Shown here: positions 27,862 through 36,526 of the stretch, piece by piece
Position numbering within the stretch: position 1 is the first letter of the stretch
Layout: each line of letters opens with the position of its first letter
Assembly (NCBI GenBank): GCA_050013235.1
Contig: JBEKFQ010000003.1
Location: 1-64,000, forward strand
Length of the DNA: 64,000 nt
Reading direction: 5' to 3'
DNA from: RH-AL1 sp050013235
GTDB taxonomy: Bacteria; Pseudomonadota; Alphaproteobacteria; Rhizobiales; Beijerinckiaceae
Notes under the pieces: model-generated
What the model was told of the DNA's origin: nothing
The model's input: only the letters and a program-made list of their open reading frames with translations
Databases searched by the model: none
Position numbers and translations under genes: made by a program

Positions 27862-27955
27862 GGGGGCGTCGTGGCTTACTTAGGGCAGCGCCGTGGGCTT
27901 GGGACAGCGCCGTGGGCTTAGGGCGTCTTGGGCTTAGGGCGTCGTGGGCATTGGA
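27862..27955. repeat. G-rich tandem repeats upstream of flgB
   Basis: Two 19-bp units (CTTAGGGCAGCGCCGTGGG and CTTGGGACAGCGCCGTGGG) are followed by two 16-bp units (CTTAGGGCGTCTTGGG and CTTAGGGCGTCGTGGG). They lie in the 265-bp gap between the divergent OmpA-family gene and flgB, so they may touch the promoter of either. Confidence 0.7.
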
Positions 27956-28066
27956 TGCTTTCTTACCTGTATGGCTGCTGAATAAGGTTCGTGCCTCAGA
28001 CTAGCCAGCCTGGTGCAAGGTTAAGATCCTATCAATGAATTGTCACAATTACATTTGGGACTAACG

Positions 28067-28447
28067 ATGGAGCCGATCTACCTTCTCAGCCTAGCTTCCC
28101 GCAAGAGCGGCTGGCTAGCCGCGCGGCAAGCGACCGTCGCCAGCAACATATCGAACGTCAACACCCCTGGCTATAGAGCCAAGGACCTGGCGGCGTTCTC
28201 CGAGGTTCTCAACAAAACGCAGATGACTCTCGCGTCGACGAATGTTGGGCATATCACGCCGGATAACCCTGATGCCGTCGACGAGGCCCAGTCGGCGACG
28301 GGCAACTGGGAGGTAACGGAAACCGGAAACTCGGTCGGGCTCGAAGAAGAATTGATGAAGGCTAATACGATCAGCGGCGATTACGAACTGACCACGAATA
28401 TCGTGAAAAGCTTTCACGCAATGCTGATGTCGGTCGTCAAGGAGTAA
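28067..28447 (+). CDS. flgB: Flagellar proximal rod protein FlgB
   Basis: A rod subunit of the flagellar basal body, exported through the type III flagellar apparatus. ATVASNISNVNTPGYRAKDL near residue 27 is the conserved N-terminal rod/hook signature. The C-terminal segment LTTNIVKSFHAMLMSVVKE matches the FlgB end. About 126 residues from ATG 28067, with GGGA at 6 bp upstream. It is the first gene of a ten-gene flagellar run in the rhizobial order; flgC follows after 6 bp. Confidence 0.93.
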   Translation: MEPIYLLSLASRKSGWLAARQATVASNISNVNTPGYRAKDLAAFSEVLNKTQMTLASTNVGHITPDNPDAVDEAQSATGNWEVTETGNSVGLEEELMKANTISGDYELTTNIVKSFHAMLMSVVKE

Positions 28448-28453
28448 TAGGCC

Positions 28454-28870
28454 ATGATCGATCCGTTACAGGCCGCCTTCAGTATTGCCGCCTCTGGAAT
28501 GTCCGCCAATTCGGCCCGGTTGAGAGTCACGTCGGAAAATATTGCCAACGCGCAATCGACGGGGCAGACGCCGGGCGCCGACCCCTACCGGCGCAAGACC
28601 ATCAGCTTTGAAAACGCGATGGATGAAGTCTCGGGCGCCGATGTCGTGAAGGTGAGTTCGATCGGCTTCGATCCCACTCCGTTCAATTTGCAACTCGATC
28701 CCGGCAATCCGGCCGCGGATGGTAAAGGATTTGTAAAGATCCCAAATGTTAACCTTCTTATGGAGATGGGCGACATGCGGGAAGCCAACCGTTCATACGA
28801 AGCCAACCTTCAGGTCATCAAGCAGTCTAATGCTCTGTTATCGATGACCATCGGTCTGCTGAAAGGATAA
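28454..28870 (+). CDS. flgC: Flagellar proximal rod protein FlgC
   Basis: 138 residues. FSIAASGMSANSARLRVTSENIANAQST is the rod-protein N-terminal helix with its SENIAN motif, and NVNLLMEMGDMREANRSYEANLQVIKQ is the typical FlgC C-terminus. It is a structural subunit of the periplasmic rod. It lies between flgB and fliE with spacings of 6 and 2 bp, so it is surely cotranscribed. Confidence 0.95.
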   Translation: MIDPLQAAFSIAASGMSANSARLRVTSENIANAQSTGQTPGADPYRRKTISFENAMDEVSGADVVKVSSIGFDPTPFNLQLDPGNPAADGKGFVKIPNVNLLMEMGDMREANRSYEANLQVIKQSNALLSMTIGLLKG

Positions 28871-28872
28871 CC

Positions 28873-29202
28873 ATGCTCGCCGCAATCCCTCTCGTCTCTT
28901 CAGCGGTCTCGTCGCTTCTCGGCTCGTCGCAAGCGGCGTCCGCCACGCAATCGCTGCAAGCCGTGCAATCCACGTCCGGCGCCGGAGGGGATTTTTCCTC
29001 GATGATGGCGCAATTGGCCAACGGAACGGTCGATTCGTTGAACACGTCGGAAAAGATGTCCGTCGCCGGCATGAGCGGCAAGGCCACGACGCAATCGGTC
29101 GTCGAGGCCGTCATGCAGGCTCAAGAAGCGCTTCAGACCGCCGTCGCGGTCCGTGACAAGGCTGTATCGGCCTTTCAAGAAGTTACGCGTATGTCGATCT
29201 GA
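28873..29202 (+). CDS. fliE: Flagellar hook-basal body protein FliE
   Basis: 109 residues. FliE links the MS ring to the rod. The C-terminal half (VVEAVMQAQEALQTAVAVRDKAVSAFQEVTRM) carries the conserved FliE helix ending in the QE(V/I)xRM motif. The N-terminal half is Ser/Ala-rich and variable, as usual. It starts 2 bp after flgC. Confidence 0.93.
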   Translation: MLAAIPLVSSAVSSLLGSSQAASATQSLQAVQSTSGAGGDFSSMMAQLANGTVDSLNTSEKMSVAGMSGKATTQSVVEAVMQAQEALQTAVAVRDKAVSAFQEVTRMSI

Positions 29203-29211
29203 GGGTAGGAC

Positions 29212-30000
29212 ATGAAAGCGCTCGCCATTGCGGCAACCGGTATGAATGCTCAATCGACCAACGTCGATGTGATCGCGAACAATATTGCCAACATCAATAC
29301 CACCGGGTTCAAGCGCTCGCGTGCCGAATTTACCGATCTTCTCTACGAAACGCAGCGCCTCGCCGGCGTCTCGAATCGCGGCAATCAGGGTGTCGTGCCC
29401 GAGGGCGCGGAAGTCGGTCTCGGTGTGAAGACGGCGGCGATTCGCACTTTGAATATCCAGGGTACGCTGACCAATACCGGAAACCAGTTGGATTTGGCCT
29501 TGACGGGTTCCGGCTATTTCCAAATCACCAATTCCAACGGCGGCTTGAATTATACGCGGGCCGGCGCGTTCAATACCAATGCCACGGGTCAGCTGGTCAC
29601 GATCGATGGCAGCGTGGTCAATCCACCGATCATCGTTCCGACCAATGCGACGCAAGTGAACGTCAGCCAATCCGGCGCGGTCACCGCGACGGTTACGGGA
29701 TCGACGACGCCGCTTGCCTTGGGCCAGTTGACCGTTGCGACCTTCGCCAATCCGGCTGGCCTGCTCGCGCTGGGCAGCAACCTGTTTCAGGAAACCGCGG
29801 CCTCCGGCGCCCCGGTCGTCGGCGTTCCCGGCGATCCCGGATTTGCGACGATCACGCAAGGCTATTTGGAAGCGTCCAACGTCGATCCGGTTAGCGAAAT
29901 TACCAATCTGATCTCTGCTCAGCGTGCCTATGAAATGAATTCAAAGGTCATCACCGCTGCCGATCAGATGAGCCAGACGCTCTCGAAGAATATGGGCTAG
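29212..30000 (+). CDS. flgG: Flagellar distal rod protein FlgG
   Basis: 262 residues, the family's normal length. The N-terminus MKALAIAATGMNAQSTNVDV is followed by IANNIANINTTGFKRSRAEF, and the C-terminus (GYLEASNVDPVSEITNLISAQRAYEMNSKVI) is the FlgG/FlgE class signature. It forms the distal rod that passes the outer envelope. No flgF is adjacent in this window. The ribosome binding site is GAGGGTAGG, 9 bp before the ATG. Confidence 0.96.
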   Translation: MKALAIAATGMNAQSTNVDVIANNIANINTTGFKRSRAEFTDLLYETQRLAGVSNRGNQGVVPEGAEVGLGVKTAAIRTLNIQGTLTNTGNQLDLALTGSGYFQITNSNGGLNYTRAGAFNTNATGQLVTIDGSVVNPPIIVPTNATQVNVSQSGAVTATVTGSTTPLALGQLTVATFANPAGLLALGSNLFQETAASGAPVVGVPGDPGFATITQGYLEASNVDPVSEITNLISAQRAYEMNSKVITAADQMSQTLSKNMG

Positions 30001-30054
30001 GCGGTCACCGGCCTCGCTTCATCCGTTTAAATGCGCGCGCGGAGGACAGTCACG

Positions 30055-30519
30055 ATGCGGCTCACTACCCTACGGACGATCGCCGGGCTCGCGGGCGTCC
30101 TGCTCTTTGCTTGGGCCGGGCCGGTGGCCGCGGCCCAGCGGCTGCCCGTCGCGGCCGTCACCATTTACCCCGGCGACATCATCCGCGACAACATGCTCGC
30201 CGATCATGATTTCCCCGATCAGATCGCATCGGACGGGTTTATCAACCGGCGCGCGGATCTCGTCGGAAAGGTCGCGAAGCGCACTTTGTTGCCGGGCCAG
30301 GCGATTTCAAGCAATTCCGTCGCCTTGCCGAAGTTGGTGACGATCGGGGCGATGGTGAAGCTCGTTTTCGAGGAAGGCGGTCTGACGATTTCGACCTATG
30401 CCTCTGCCCTTCAGGCGGGCGCGGCGGGCGATCTTATTTCCGTCCGCAACGTCGAGAGTGGTTTGATCTTGACGGGCGTCATCGCGCCGGATGGTTCGAT
30501 CCATGTGAGCAACGGATGA
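30055..30519 (+). CDS. flgA: Flagellar P-ring chaperone FlgA
   Basis: About 154 residues with a signal peptide (VAA-AQR cleavage near residue 27). The SAF-like domain includes YPGDIIRDNML and VAKRTLLPGQAIS, typical of FlgA, which chaperones assembly of the FlgI P ring in the periplasm. It is short compared with enterobacterial FlgA, as in rhizobia. ATG 30055 is chosen because GGAGGA lies 8 bp upstream; the frame opens earlier. The stop overlaps the flgI start. Confidence 0.9.
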   Translation: MRLTTLRTIAGLAGVLLFAWAGPVAAAQRLPVAAVTIYPGDIIRDNMLADHDFPDQIASDGFINRRADLVGKVAKRTLLPGQAISSNSVALPKLVTIGAMVKLVFEEGGLTISTYASALQAGAAGDLISVRNVESGLILTGVIAPDGSIHVSNG

Positions 30520-31619
30520 TGGTCAGGCTTCTCTTTATCCTTCTGCTTGCCTTTGCCGTGGCATCGCCGGCGGCATCGGCCGTGCGGATCAAGGATATCG
30601 CCCAGCTCGAAGGGCTGCGGGACAATCAATTGATTGGCTATGGCCTCGTGATTGGTTTGCAAGGCACCGGCGACTCGATGAGCAACGCCCCGTTTACCCA
30701 GCAATCGATGCAATCCATGCTCGAGCGTCTCGGGATCAATGTCGGCAACAGATCGATGCGCACGCGTAATGTCGCCGCTGTTCTCGTGACCGCGGATCTC
30801 CCGCCGTTCATGGACCGGGGACAGCGGATCGATGTCACGGTCTCTTCGATGGGTGACGCCTCCTCCTTGATGGGCGGCACGCTGGTGATGACACCGCTCT
30901 CTGGACCCGACGACGTCGTTCACGCCCTGGCGCAAGGCGCCGTCGCCGTATCGGGGACAAGCGCCCAAGGTCAGGCCGAGTCGTTTTCGCAAGGCGTTCC
31001 GACAGCGGGCCGGATCCCGAATGGGGCCATCATCGAATTGCCGAATCAGGCACGGCCTGGCGACATCGGGCCGATGACCCTCAATCTCAAAAATCCCGAT
31101 TTCGCGACCGCCGTGCGGATCTCGGATGCGATCAATGCCTATTCCCTGCAACATTTCGGCGTGCGGACAGCGCAAGAGCGTGATTTTCGCAGCGTGTCCT
31201 TGACGCTCCCGCGTGGGATGGGACCAACCCGTTACATGGCCGATATCGGGGATATCCTCGTCGAGCCGGATACCGCCGCGCGCGTGATTGTCGATTCCCG
31301 GACCGGGACGATCGTGATCGGGCAGGATGTTCAGATTTCAACCGTCGCCGTGACCCATGGCAGCCTGACGGTGCGGATCACGGAGACACCTCAAGTTTCT
31401 CAACCAGCTCCCCGGTCGCAAGGGAAGACGGTGGTTGTTCCCCGCACCAATATCGATTCGGACGAATCCGGCGGCCAGCTTCAAGTTGTTCATGGAACGA
31501 CCTTGCGGACCTTGGTCAAGGGGCTCAACCAAATCGGCCTGAAACCCAGCGGGATTATTGCCATCCTTCAAGCGATTAAGTCCGCCGGTGCCCTGCAAGC
31601 CGATTTGATCACGCAGTAA
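30516..31619 (+). CDS. flgI: Flagellar P-ring protein FlgI
   Basis: 367 residues with a signal peptide cleaved near ASA-VRI. RIKDIAQLEGLRDNQLIGYGLVIGLQGTGD is the hallmark FlgI start; MGDASSLMGGTLVMTPL and IVIGQDVQISTVAVTHG are further conserved blocks. It polymerises around the rod in the peptidoglycan layer. It overlaps flgA by 4 bp (ATGA), indicating translational coupling. A second ATG follows one codon later. Confidence 0.97.
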   Translation: MMVRLLFILLLAFAVASPAASAVRIKDIAQLEGLRDNQLIGYGLVIGLQGTGDSMSNAPFTQQSMQSMLERLGINVGNRSMRTRNVAAVLVTADLPPFMDRGQRIDVTVSSMGDASSLMGGTLVMTPLSGPDDVVHALAQGAVAVSGTSAQGQAESFSQGVPTAGRIPNGAIIELPNQARPGDIGPMTLNLKNPDFATAVRISDAINAYSLQHFGVRTAQERDFRSVSLTLPRGMGPTRYMADIGDILVEPDTAARVIVDSRTGTIVIGQDVQISTVAVTHGSLTVRITETPQVSQPAPRSQGKTVVVPRTNIDSDESGGQLQVVHGTTLRTLVKGLNQIGLKPSGIIAILQAIKSAGALQADLITQ

Positions 31620-31821
31620 GCGAGGGAGGCGGCTTAGGCCATCTCTCGCTTAGCTCTTGCGCGGCCCTTCGCGCCGCGCTTTCGCGTCGCAAGGGCATTC
31701 CTCTCCACCAGGAAAGCCCGCGGGAAAGCCCGCAAGACAGCCAGCACGACAGCCAGACGCAAGCTTCCCAGGGCATTCTCGCTTCATGGAAAGCGCATCG
31801 GGTGTGACGTTGGAAAAGACC

Positions 31822-32508
31822 ATGGCGGCGCCCGGCATCAAACGTTTCGTATGTTGCCTGGCCGTATCGGCGAGCCTGAGCTTGGTGCCGGTCTTTGCCG
31901 CGGGAGAGCCCGCCGATAAGGCGCCGCCCGGGACGCCTTCGCCCAGTCCGGCCAAGCCCGTTCAGGGCATGTCCAAGCCGGGAGAGGCGAAGCTCGACGC
32001 GGCAAGCGATTCCACGGCGCCCAATCCGCCAGCGCCCGCGCCAGCCAGAACGGTCACCGCTAAAACCGGAAATGCCGGCGATGACGCTCTCACCGGCGAA
32101 GCCAGCGCGAATGTCCGAAAGTATTGCACGAACATTGCCGCCGCCGCGACCGACGCGAGGTTCGCGTGGCAATCCAGAAAGTTGCAAGAGCTCGAATCGC
32201 AAATCCAATCGCGCATCGCGGAGCTTGACGCGAAACAAGCCGAACTCAAGAGCCTGCTCGACAAGCACGAAGCTGTCGCGAAGCAGGCGCGCGAAGCGCT
32301 TGTCGGCATTTACGCGAAAATGAAGCCGGAAACGGCAGCGACGCAAATCGGCGCGCTCGGCGACGAGATGGCCACGGCCGTCCTGGCGGCCCTGAGTCCC
32401 CGCCAGGCGAGCGCGATCTTCGATGAAATCACACCGCCCGAGCGCGCCGCGAAACTCGCGGGCATGCTTGCCAATCCGTTGGCGCCTCCAGCCGATAAGA
32501 AGCTTTGA
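31822..32508 (+). CDS. motE: MotE-like periplasmic motility protein
   Basis: About 228 residues with a signal peptide (VCCLAVSASLSLVPVFAAG), an Ala/Pro-rich spacer, a coiled coil (residues ~120-165, KLQELESQIQSRIAELDAKQ) and a C-terminal MgtE-N-like helical repeat (ALVGIYAKMKPETAATQIGA; VLAALSPRQASAIFDEI). This architecture and the place between flgI and flgH match rhizobial MotE, a chaperone for the periplasmic motility protein MotC, which is encoded at the right end of this window. The frame opens earlier; ATG 31822 is preferred because the signal peptide follows at once. Confidence 0.85.
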   Translation: MAAPGIKRFVCCLAVSASLSLVPVFAAGEPADKAPPGTPSPSPAKPVQGMSKPGEAKLDAASDSTAPNPPAPAPARTVTAKTGNAGDDALTGEASANVRKYCTNIAAAATDARFAWQSRKLQELESQIQSRIAELDAKQAELKSLLDKHEAVAKQAREALVGIYAKMKPETAATQIGALGDEMATAVLAALSPRQASAIFDEITPPERAAKLAGMLANPLAPPADKKL

Positions 32509-32510
32509 TT

Positions 32511-33206
32511 ATGAAAAAAGTTTATGCGGCTGTCTTGTCGGTCGGCATGGCGGGCTGCGCGACGAGCCCCAAGGCGATTGGCCACGAGCCGACCATGACG
32601 CCCGTTGGCGCGGGCCTTCAGGCTAATGTCGTGCCGCATGATTTTTCTGCGCGTCCGCCGAATCCGATGCCCTTCAACTCGCTTTATACGGACAAGGCCA
32701 ATCTGTTTCGCGATCCCCGCGCGATGCGGCCGGGCGATGTGCTGACGGTCAACATTTCGATCAACGACCAAGCCACCATCGGCAATTCCTCCGGCAGGGA
32801 GCTCGATTCCACCGTCAACAATCAGTGGGATGCGGGGCTTGGGACATCGACCAGCCCGGTCACCATCGCGGGCTCGTTCGATTCGACGTCGAAATCCGCG
32901 GCCAATGGTACGGGTACGATAAATCGTTCGGAAAAGATTCAGCTTTCGGTCGCGGCTATCGTGACAGAAGTGATGCCGGACGGGAATTTGATGGTCGCGG
33001 GCTCGCAGGAAGTCCGGGTGAATTTCGAACTCCGGCAGCTCAGCGTCGCGGGCATCGTGCGCCCTCGCGACATTTCGAAAGACAACACGATCTCCTACGA
33101 GAAGATTGCGGAAGCCCGGATTTCCTATGGCGGACGCGGCCGCCTCACCGAGGTCCAGCAGCCGGGTATCGGCCAACAAATCTACGATGCATTGAAGCCG
33201 TTCTAG
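32511..33206 (+). CDS. flgH: Flagellar L-ring lipoprotein FlgH
   Basis: About 231 residues. The lipoprotein signal ends in the lipobox VGMAGC near residue 18. SLYTDKANLFRDPRAMRPGDVLTVNISI and GNLMVAGSQEVRVNFELRQLSVAGIVRP are the conserved FlgH blocks. It forms the L ring in the outer membrane. The start lies 2 bp after the motE stop. Confidence 0.96.
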   Translation: MKKVYAAVLSVGMAGCATSPKAIGHEPTMTPVGAGLQANVVPHDFSARPPNPMPFNSLYTDKANLFRDPRAMRPGDVLTVNISINDQATIGNSSGRELDSTVNNQWDAGLGTSTSPVTIAGSFDSTSKSAANGTGTINRSEKIQLSVAAIVTEVMPDGNLMVAGSQEVRVNFELRQLSVAGIVRPRDISKDNTISYEKIAEARISYGGRGRLTEVQQPGIGQQIYDALKPF

Positions 33207-33288
33207 CATGTCTCGATCTTGCGATATTGCCCCTCTTGTCCCTGGCCGGAAGCCTTGCTCCGGACGGGGTTTGAGTTAGGAGAGCGCC

Positions 33289-33783
33289 ATGGCCATGGCA
33301 ACGATGAGCGATTCCGGTTCGAAGGGAAAGGGCTCCATGATGTCCTTGATCTTGACGCTTGCCGGCTTGACCGTGCTTGGCGCGGCCGGCGGCGGCTTGG
33401 TGGGCACGATGATCGTCGCGAAGGTCAGGGGATCGATGAACGCCGCGCCGCCGCCAACCGCGTCCGTTTCCAAAAGCGGCTTTGCCGACGATATCGTCAT
33501 TCGCGAGCTGGCGCCCATCGTCACCAATCTCGCGCAACCCGAGGGGGCAAAAGTCAGGCTTCAAGCTTCAATTCTGTTCAACAAAAAAGAGGTCGAGTCC
33601 CCAACCGTTATCGCGGCCCAAATCACCGACGATCTCATTGGCTATCTCAAGACCTTGACGATCGTGCAGCTTCAGGGCGGAAGCGGCCTCCAAAGCCTGC
33701 GAGAGGATTTGAACGAGCGCGTGGCGATCCGGTCCGAAGGCCATGTGCGCGAACTCATTATCGAAACCTTAGTGGTCCAATGA
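33289..33783 (+). CDS. fliL: Flagellar basal body-associated protein FliL
   Basis: 164 residues with a single N-terminal membrane helix (residues ~18-42, MMSLILTLAGLTVLGAAGGG) and a periplasmic stomatin-like FliL domain (ELAPIVTNLAQPEGAKVRLQ; HVRELIIETLVVQ). FliL rings the stator units and supports torque. The ribosome binding site is TAGGAGAG before ATG. Its stop codon overlaps the fliP start (ATGA). Confidence 0.93.
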   Translation: MAMATMSDSGSKGKGSMMSLILTLAGLTVLGAAGGGLVGTMIVAKVRGSMNAAPPPTASVSKSGFADDIVIRELAPIVTNLAQPEGAKVRLQASILFNKKEVESPTVIAAQITDDLIGYLKTLTIVQLQGGSGLQSLREDLNERVAIRSEGHVRELIIETLVVQ

Positions 33784-34529
33784 CAAGCTCTTTCATCAAA
33801 CGCCTAGCCGTTATTGCCGTCTTGACGCTGGTTTTCGCCGGACCTGCCGCCGCACAGTCGATCGATCTCAGTGGCATTCTTCCGCAAGCCGGCGGCACGG
33901 CGACGGGACGTATCGTACAGCTTGTCGGGCTTCTCACCGTCTTGTCGATCGCGCCCGGGCTGCTGGTCATGGTGACGAGCTTCACACGCTTTTCGATCGC
34001 CTTTTCGTTCCTGCGGTCCGGGATTGGCCTGCAAACCGCGCCCGCGAATATTATCTTGATCAGCCTGTCCCTGTTCATGACCTTTTACGTCATGGGGCCG
34101 ACTTTCGACCGGTCCTGGCAAACGGGATTGCGGCCGATGATGGATAACAAGCTGACGGAGGCGGAAGCCTTTCCGAAGATCGTTCAACCCTTCCGGGACT
34201 TCATGCTCGCGCAAGTCCGCGACAAGGATTTGAAGCTGTTCAATGACTTGGCCAAGGATAGTATGAAGGCCACCGATCGCGATAACGTGGATCTTCGCAT
34301 CCTGATCCCGGCCTTCATGATTTCCGAAATCCGGCGTGGATTTGAGATCGGCTTTCTGATCGTGCTGCCATTTCTGGTAATCGACGTCATTGTGACCACC
34401 GTCATCATGTCGATGGGCATGATGATGTTGTCCCCAACGGTCATCTCCCTGCCCATGAAGGTCTTGTTCTTCGTGCTTGTCGATGGATGGAACATGCTCG
34501 TGGGCAATCTGATCCGGTCGTACACCTAA
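33780..34529 (+). CDS. fliP: Flagellar export gate protein FliP
   Basis: 249 residues: signal peptide (AAAQSIDL) and then four membrane helices of the type III export gate. VQLVGLLTVLSIAPGLLVMVTSFTR and SEIRRGFEIGFLIVLPFLVIDVIV are nearly invariant FliP blocks. The open frame extends upstream to 33219, but ATG 33780 overlapping the fliL stop is the start supported by signal peptide and coupling. It is the last gene of this flagellar run; fliQ and fliR are not in the window. Confidence 0.96.
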   Translation: MTSSFIKRLAVIAVLTLVFAGPAAAQSIDLSGILPQAGGTATGRIVQLVGLLTVLSIAPGLLVMVTSFTRFSIAFSFLRSGIGLQTAPANIILISLSLFMTFYVMGPTFDRSWQTGLRPMMDNKLTEAEAFPKIVQPFRDFMLAQVRDKDLKLFNDLAKDSMKATDRDNVDLRILIPAFMISEIRRGFEIGFLIVLPFLVIDVIVTTVIMSMGMMMLSPTVISLPMKVLFFVLVDGWNMLVGNLIRSYT

Positions 34530-34779
34530 ACAGGCTGGCGAGGGCCGTCCGACGCGGAAGCCGGCCAAGAAAATAGCTCGTTATTTCTTAATCAAAGCAT
34601 CATGGCGCTAGCCGCCGGCCTAGGTTTTGTCTTGGTGCCGGGTTTTACTGGAAAACCGCGGCCGCTTTTCCGGACTCTGCCGCGAAGCGCCGCCGGTTGA
34701 CTGCCCTGGAGACTCTCCAGATTGGCGTATGGACAGGTTTGCCGTGTGCGCCTAAGCTTCTAGAATATGGAGGTGCGTC

Positions 34780-34896
34780 ATGGCAAAAGGTCAAGTTCGC
34801 GGTAATAAAGAAGCCAAGAAACCGAAGAAGGAAAAGCCGAAAGTGATCGCCGCCGCGCCGCAGGCGGTCAAGATCGGCGGCGAGAAAAAGAAATAA
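34780..34896 (+). CDS. Very small Lys-rich protein
   Basis: 38 residues starting MAKGQVRGNKEAKKPKKEKP and ending GGEKKK. It is strongly basic and predicted disordered. A clear ribosome binding site (GGAGG at 34769-34773, 6 bp spacing) supports translation. The start resembles short conserved alphaproteobacterial proteins of unknown role that I have seen annotated only as hypothetical. RNA or ribosome binding is a guess from charge. It is flanked by intergenic DNA and is probably monocistronic. Confidence 0.6.
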   Translation: MAKGQVRGNKEAKKPKKEKPKVIAAAPQAVKIGGEKKK

Positions 34897-34971
34897 GCGA
34901 AATCGAGATGCGATGCTGGGCAAGCCCGGCATCGCACCGCATGGTTTTAGCTACGTCATGCGGTGTGCGGT

Positions 34972-35301
34972 CTATTCTTCGACGGGTTCGCCGGCGGCGC
35001 TCCAGTCCAACATACCGCCGGGATAATGCGCGGTAATATCGGTGCGGCCCGCGGCGTGGGCGAGATCCATCGCGACGAGGGAGCGCTTCCCGGACCGGCA
35101 GGACAAGACGATCCGTTTGCCGTCTTGCTTGGGCGGCAAGGCGGAGGGATCAAAGCTCTGCAGCGGGTTCAAAATCGCGCCGGGTATGTGACCGGCTGCG
35201 AATTCGTTCGGCTCCCGGACATCGACGAGCACGATCGACGTTCCGGCCAAGCCACGTTTGAGTTCTTCGCGGCTTACGTTTTCAACGGTGTAACTTGTCA
35301 T
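34972..35301 (-). CDS. Rhodanese-like domain protein
   Basis: 109 residues and a single rhodanese domain: VLVDVREPNEFAAGHIPGAI, then the active-site loop VLSCRSGKRSL with Cys near residue 68. It transfers sulfane sulfur from thiosulfate or a persulfide in the cytoplasm; the physiological partner is unknown. The start is at MTSYTVENVS; an upstream extension is out of family. No operon partner. Confidence 0.85.
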   Translation of the reverse strand: MTSYTVENVSREELKRGLAGTSIVLVDVREPNEFAAGHIPGAILNPLQSFDPSALPPKQDGKRIVLSCRSGKRSLVAMDLAHAAGRTDITAHYPGGMLDWSAAGEPVEE

Positions 35302-35629
35302 GGCGGGTCCAGATGTCTTTGTTCTGCGGCCTGAACATAACCGGTCGCGAGCGAGGGTCCAGAGCTGTTTCACGCTGTTTCGAGCAGCGAATCTAGAAAA
35401 TCATCCCTCCAGACCTATTTTCGTTTGAATTCCATTCCCTCAGGGCGGCATGCCCGGCAATTGTTCTGCGCGGATCGCTTGACGCGGGGGCCCGCTCCCG
35501 TGCATTTCGTCCGGAGTATGTTCCGCGAAAGTCGAATCGTCCGGTACGGTCAGAATATGCTCAACTCATTGAAAGAAAACGTTATTTCTTCGATTTGAGT
35601 CTCGTCTCGCGCAAAGCACGGGGTTTGGA

Positions 35630-36526
35630 ATGCGGCGGCGCTATCATATCCTCGATGTTTTCACGAGCGTGCCGCTGGCTGGCAACCCGCTGGCGGTCGT
35701 CCTCGACAGCGCGGGTCTCGATACCGTGGCGATGCAAAAAATTGCGCGCGAGTTCAATTTGTCGGAAACGGTTTTCGTCAGCGATCCCGCCGACCCCGTG
35801 AATTTCGCGCGGCTGCGGATCTTCACCCCAACGACCGAACTGCCCTTTGCCGGTCATCCGACGGTTGGCACGGCGGTTCTTTTGGCCAAGCTTCAAGCGC
35901 CCGAACTTTTGGCGGCGCAAGATGTCGGCCTGACGCTCGAGGAGGGCGTTGGCCTGGTTTCGTGCAGCGTGCGGCACCGGCGTGGCGAAGCGGCTCACGC
36001 ATCGTTCGACACGCCGCTCTTGCCTGAACCCGCCGGGGACGCGCCCGGCGAGGCGGAAATTGCCGCGCTTCTTGGGCTGGAGGCGCGCGATATCGGCTTC
36101 GGCACGCACCGCCCCACGCGCTTTTCCGCCGGCGTGCCCTTCACTTTCGTCCCCTTGGCCTCGCTCGATGTCTTGGCGCGCGCGGCGCTTCGCGGCACGG
36201 AGCCTGCACATGGGCGGCAAGCCTATTATCTCTACACCCCCAGCGGCGGGGGCCGGGCGCATGGCTATCGCTCCCGCATGCTCGCGGCCGGTCTCGGCGT
36301 CAGCGAGGATCCGGCTACGGGCTCGGCGGTTGCGGCTTTTCCCGGCGCGCTGCTGGCCTGCGAGACGTTGCCCGATGGCGATCACGACTGCACATTTCAG
36401 CAGGGCCTCGAAATGGGGCGGCCAAGTTTTATCGGTCTTGCCGTCACCATTGCCAGCGGGCGCGTCATCCGCGCCGCAATCGGCGGTTCGGCGGTCATGA
36501 TCGCGCAGGGAACGCTGGATTTATGA
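35630..36526 (+). CDS. PhzF family epimerase/isomerase
   Basis: 298 residues of the diaminopimelate-epimerase-like fold. RYHILDVFTSVPLAGNPLAVV is the PhzF start, with the catalytic Glu expected in LSETVFV (residue ~45). FAGHPTVGTAVLL and ASEDPATGSAV-like SEDPATGSAVAAFPG are the remaining signatures. These proteins isomerise small carboxylic acids; the substrate is unknown and no phenazine genes are nearby. It is translationally coupled (ATGA) to the NUDIX gene downstream. Confidence 0.88.
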   Translation: MRRRYHILDVFTSVPLAGNPLAVVLDSAGLDTVAMQKIAREFNLSETVFVSDPADPVNFARLRIFTPTTELPFAGHPTVGTAVLLAKLQAPELLAAQDVGLTLEEGVGLVSCSVRHRRGEAAHASFDTPLLPEPAGDAPGEAEIAALLGLEARDIGFGTHRPTRFSAGVPFTFVPLASLDVLARAALRGTEPAHGRQAYYLYTPSGGGRAHGYRSRMLAAGLGVSEDPATGSAVAAFPGALLACETLPDGDHDCTFQQGLEMGRPSFIGLAVTIASGRVIRAAIGGSAVMIAQGTLDL

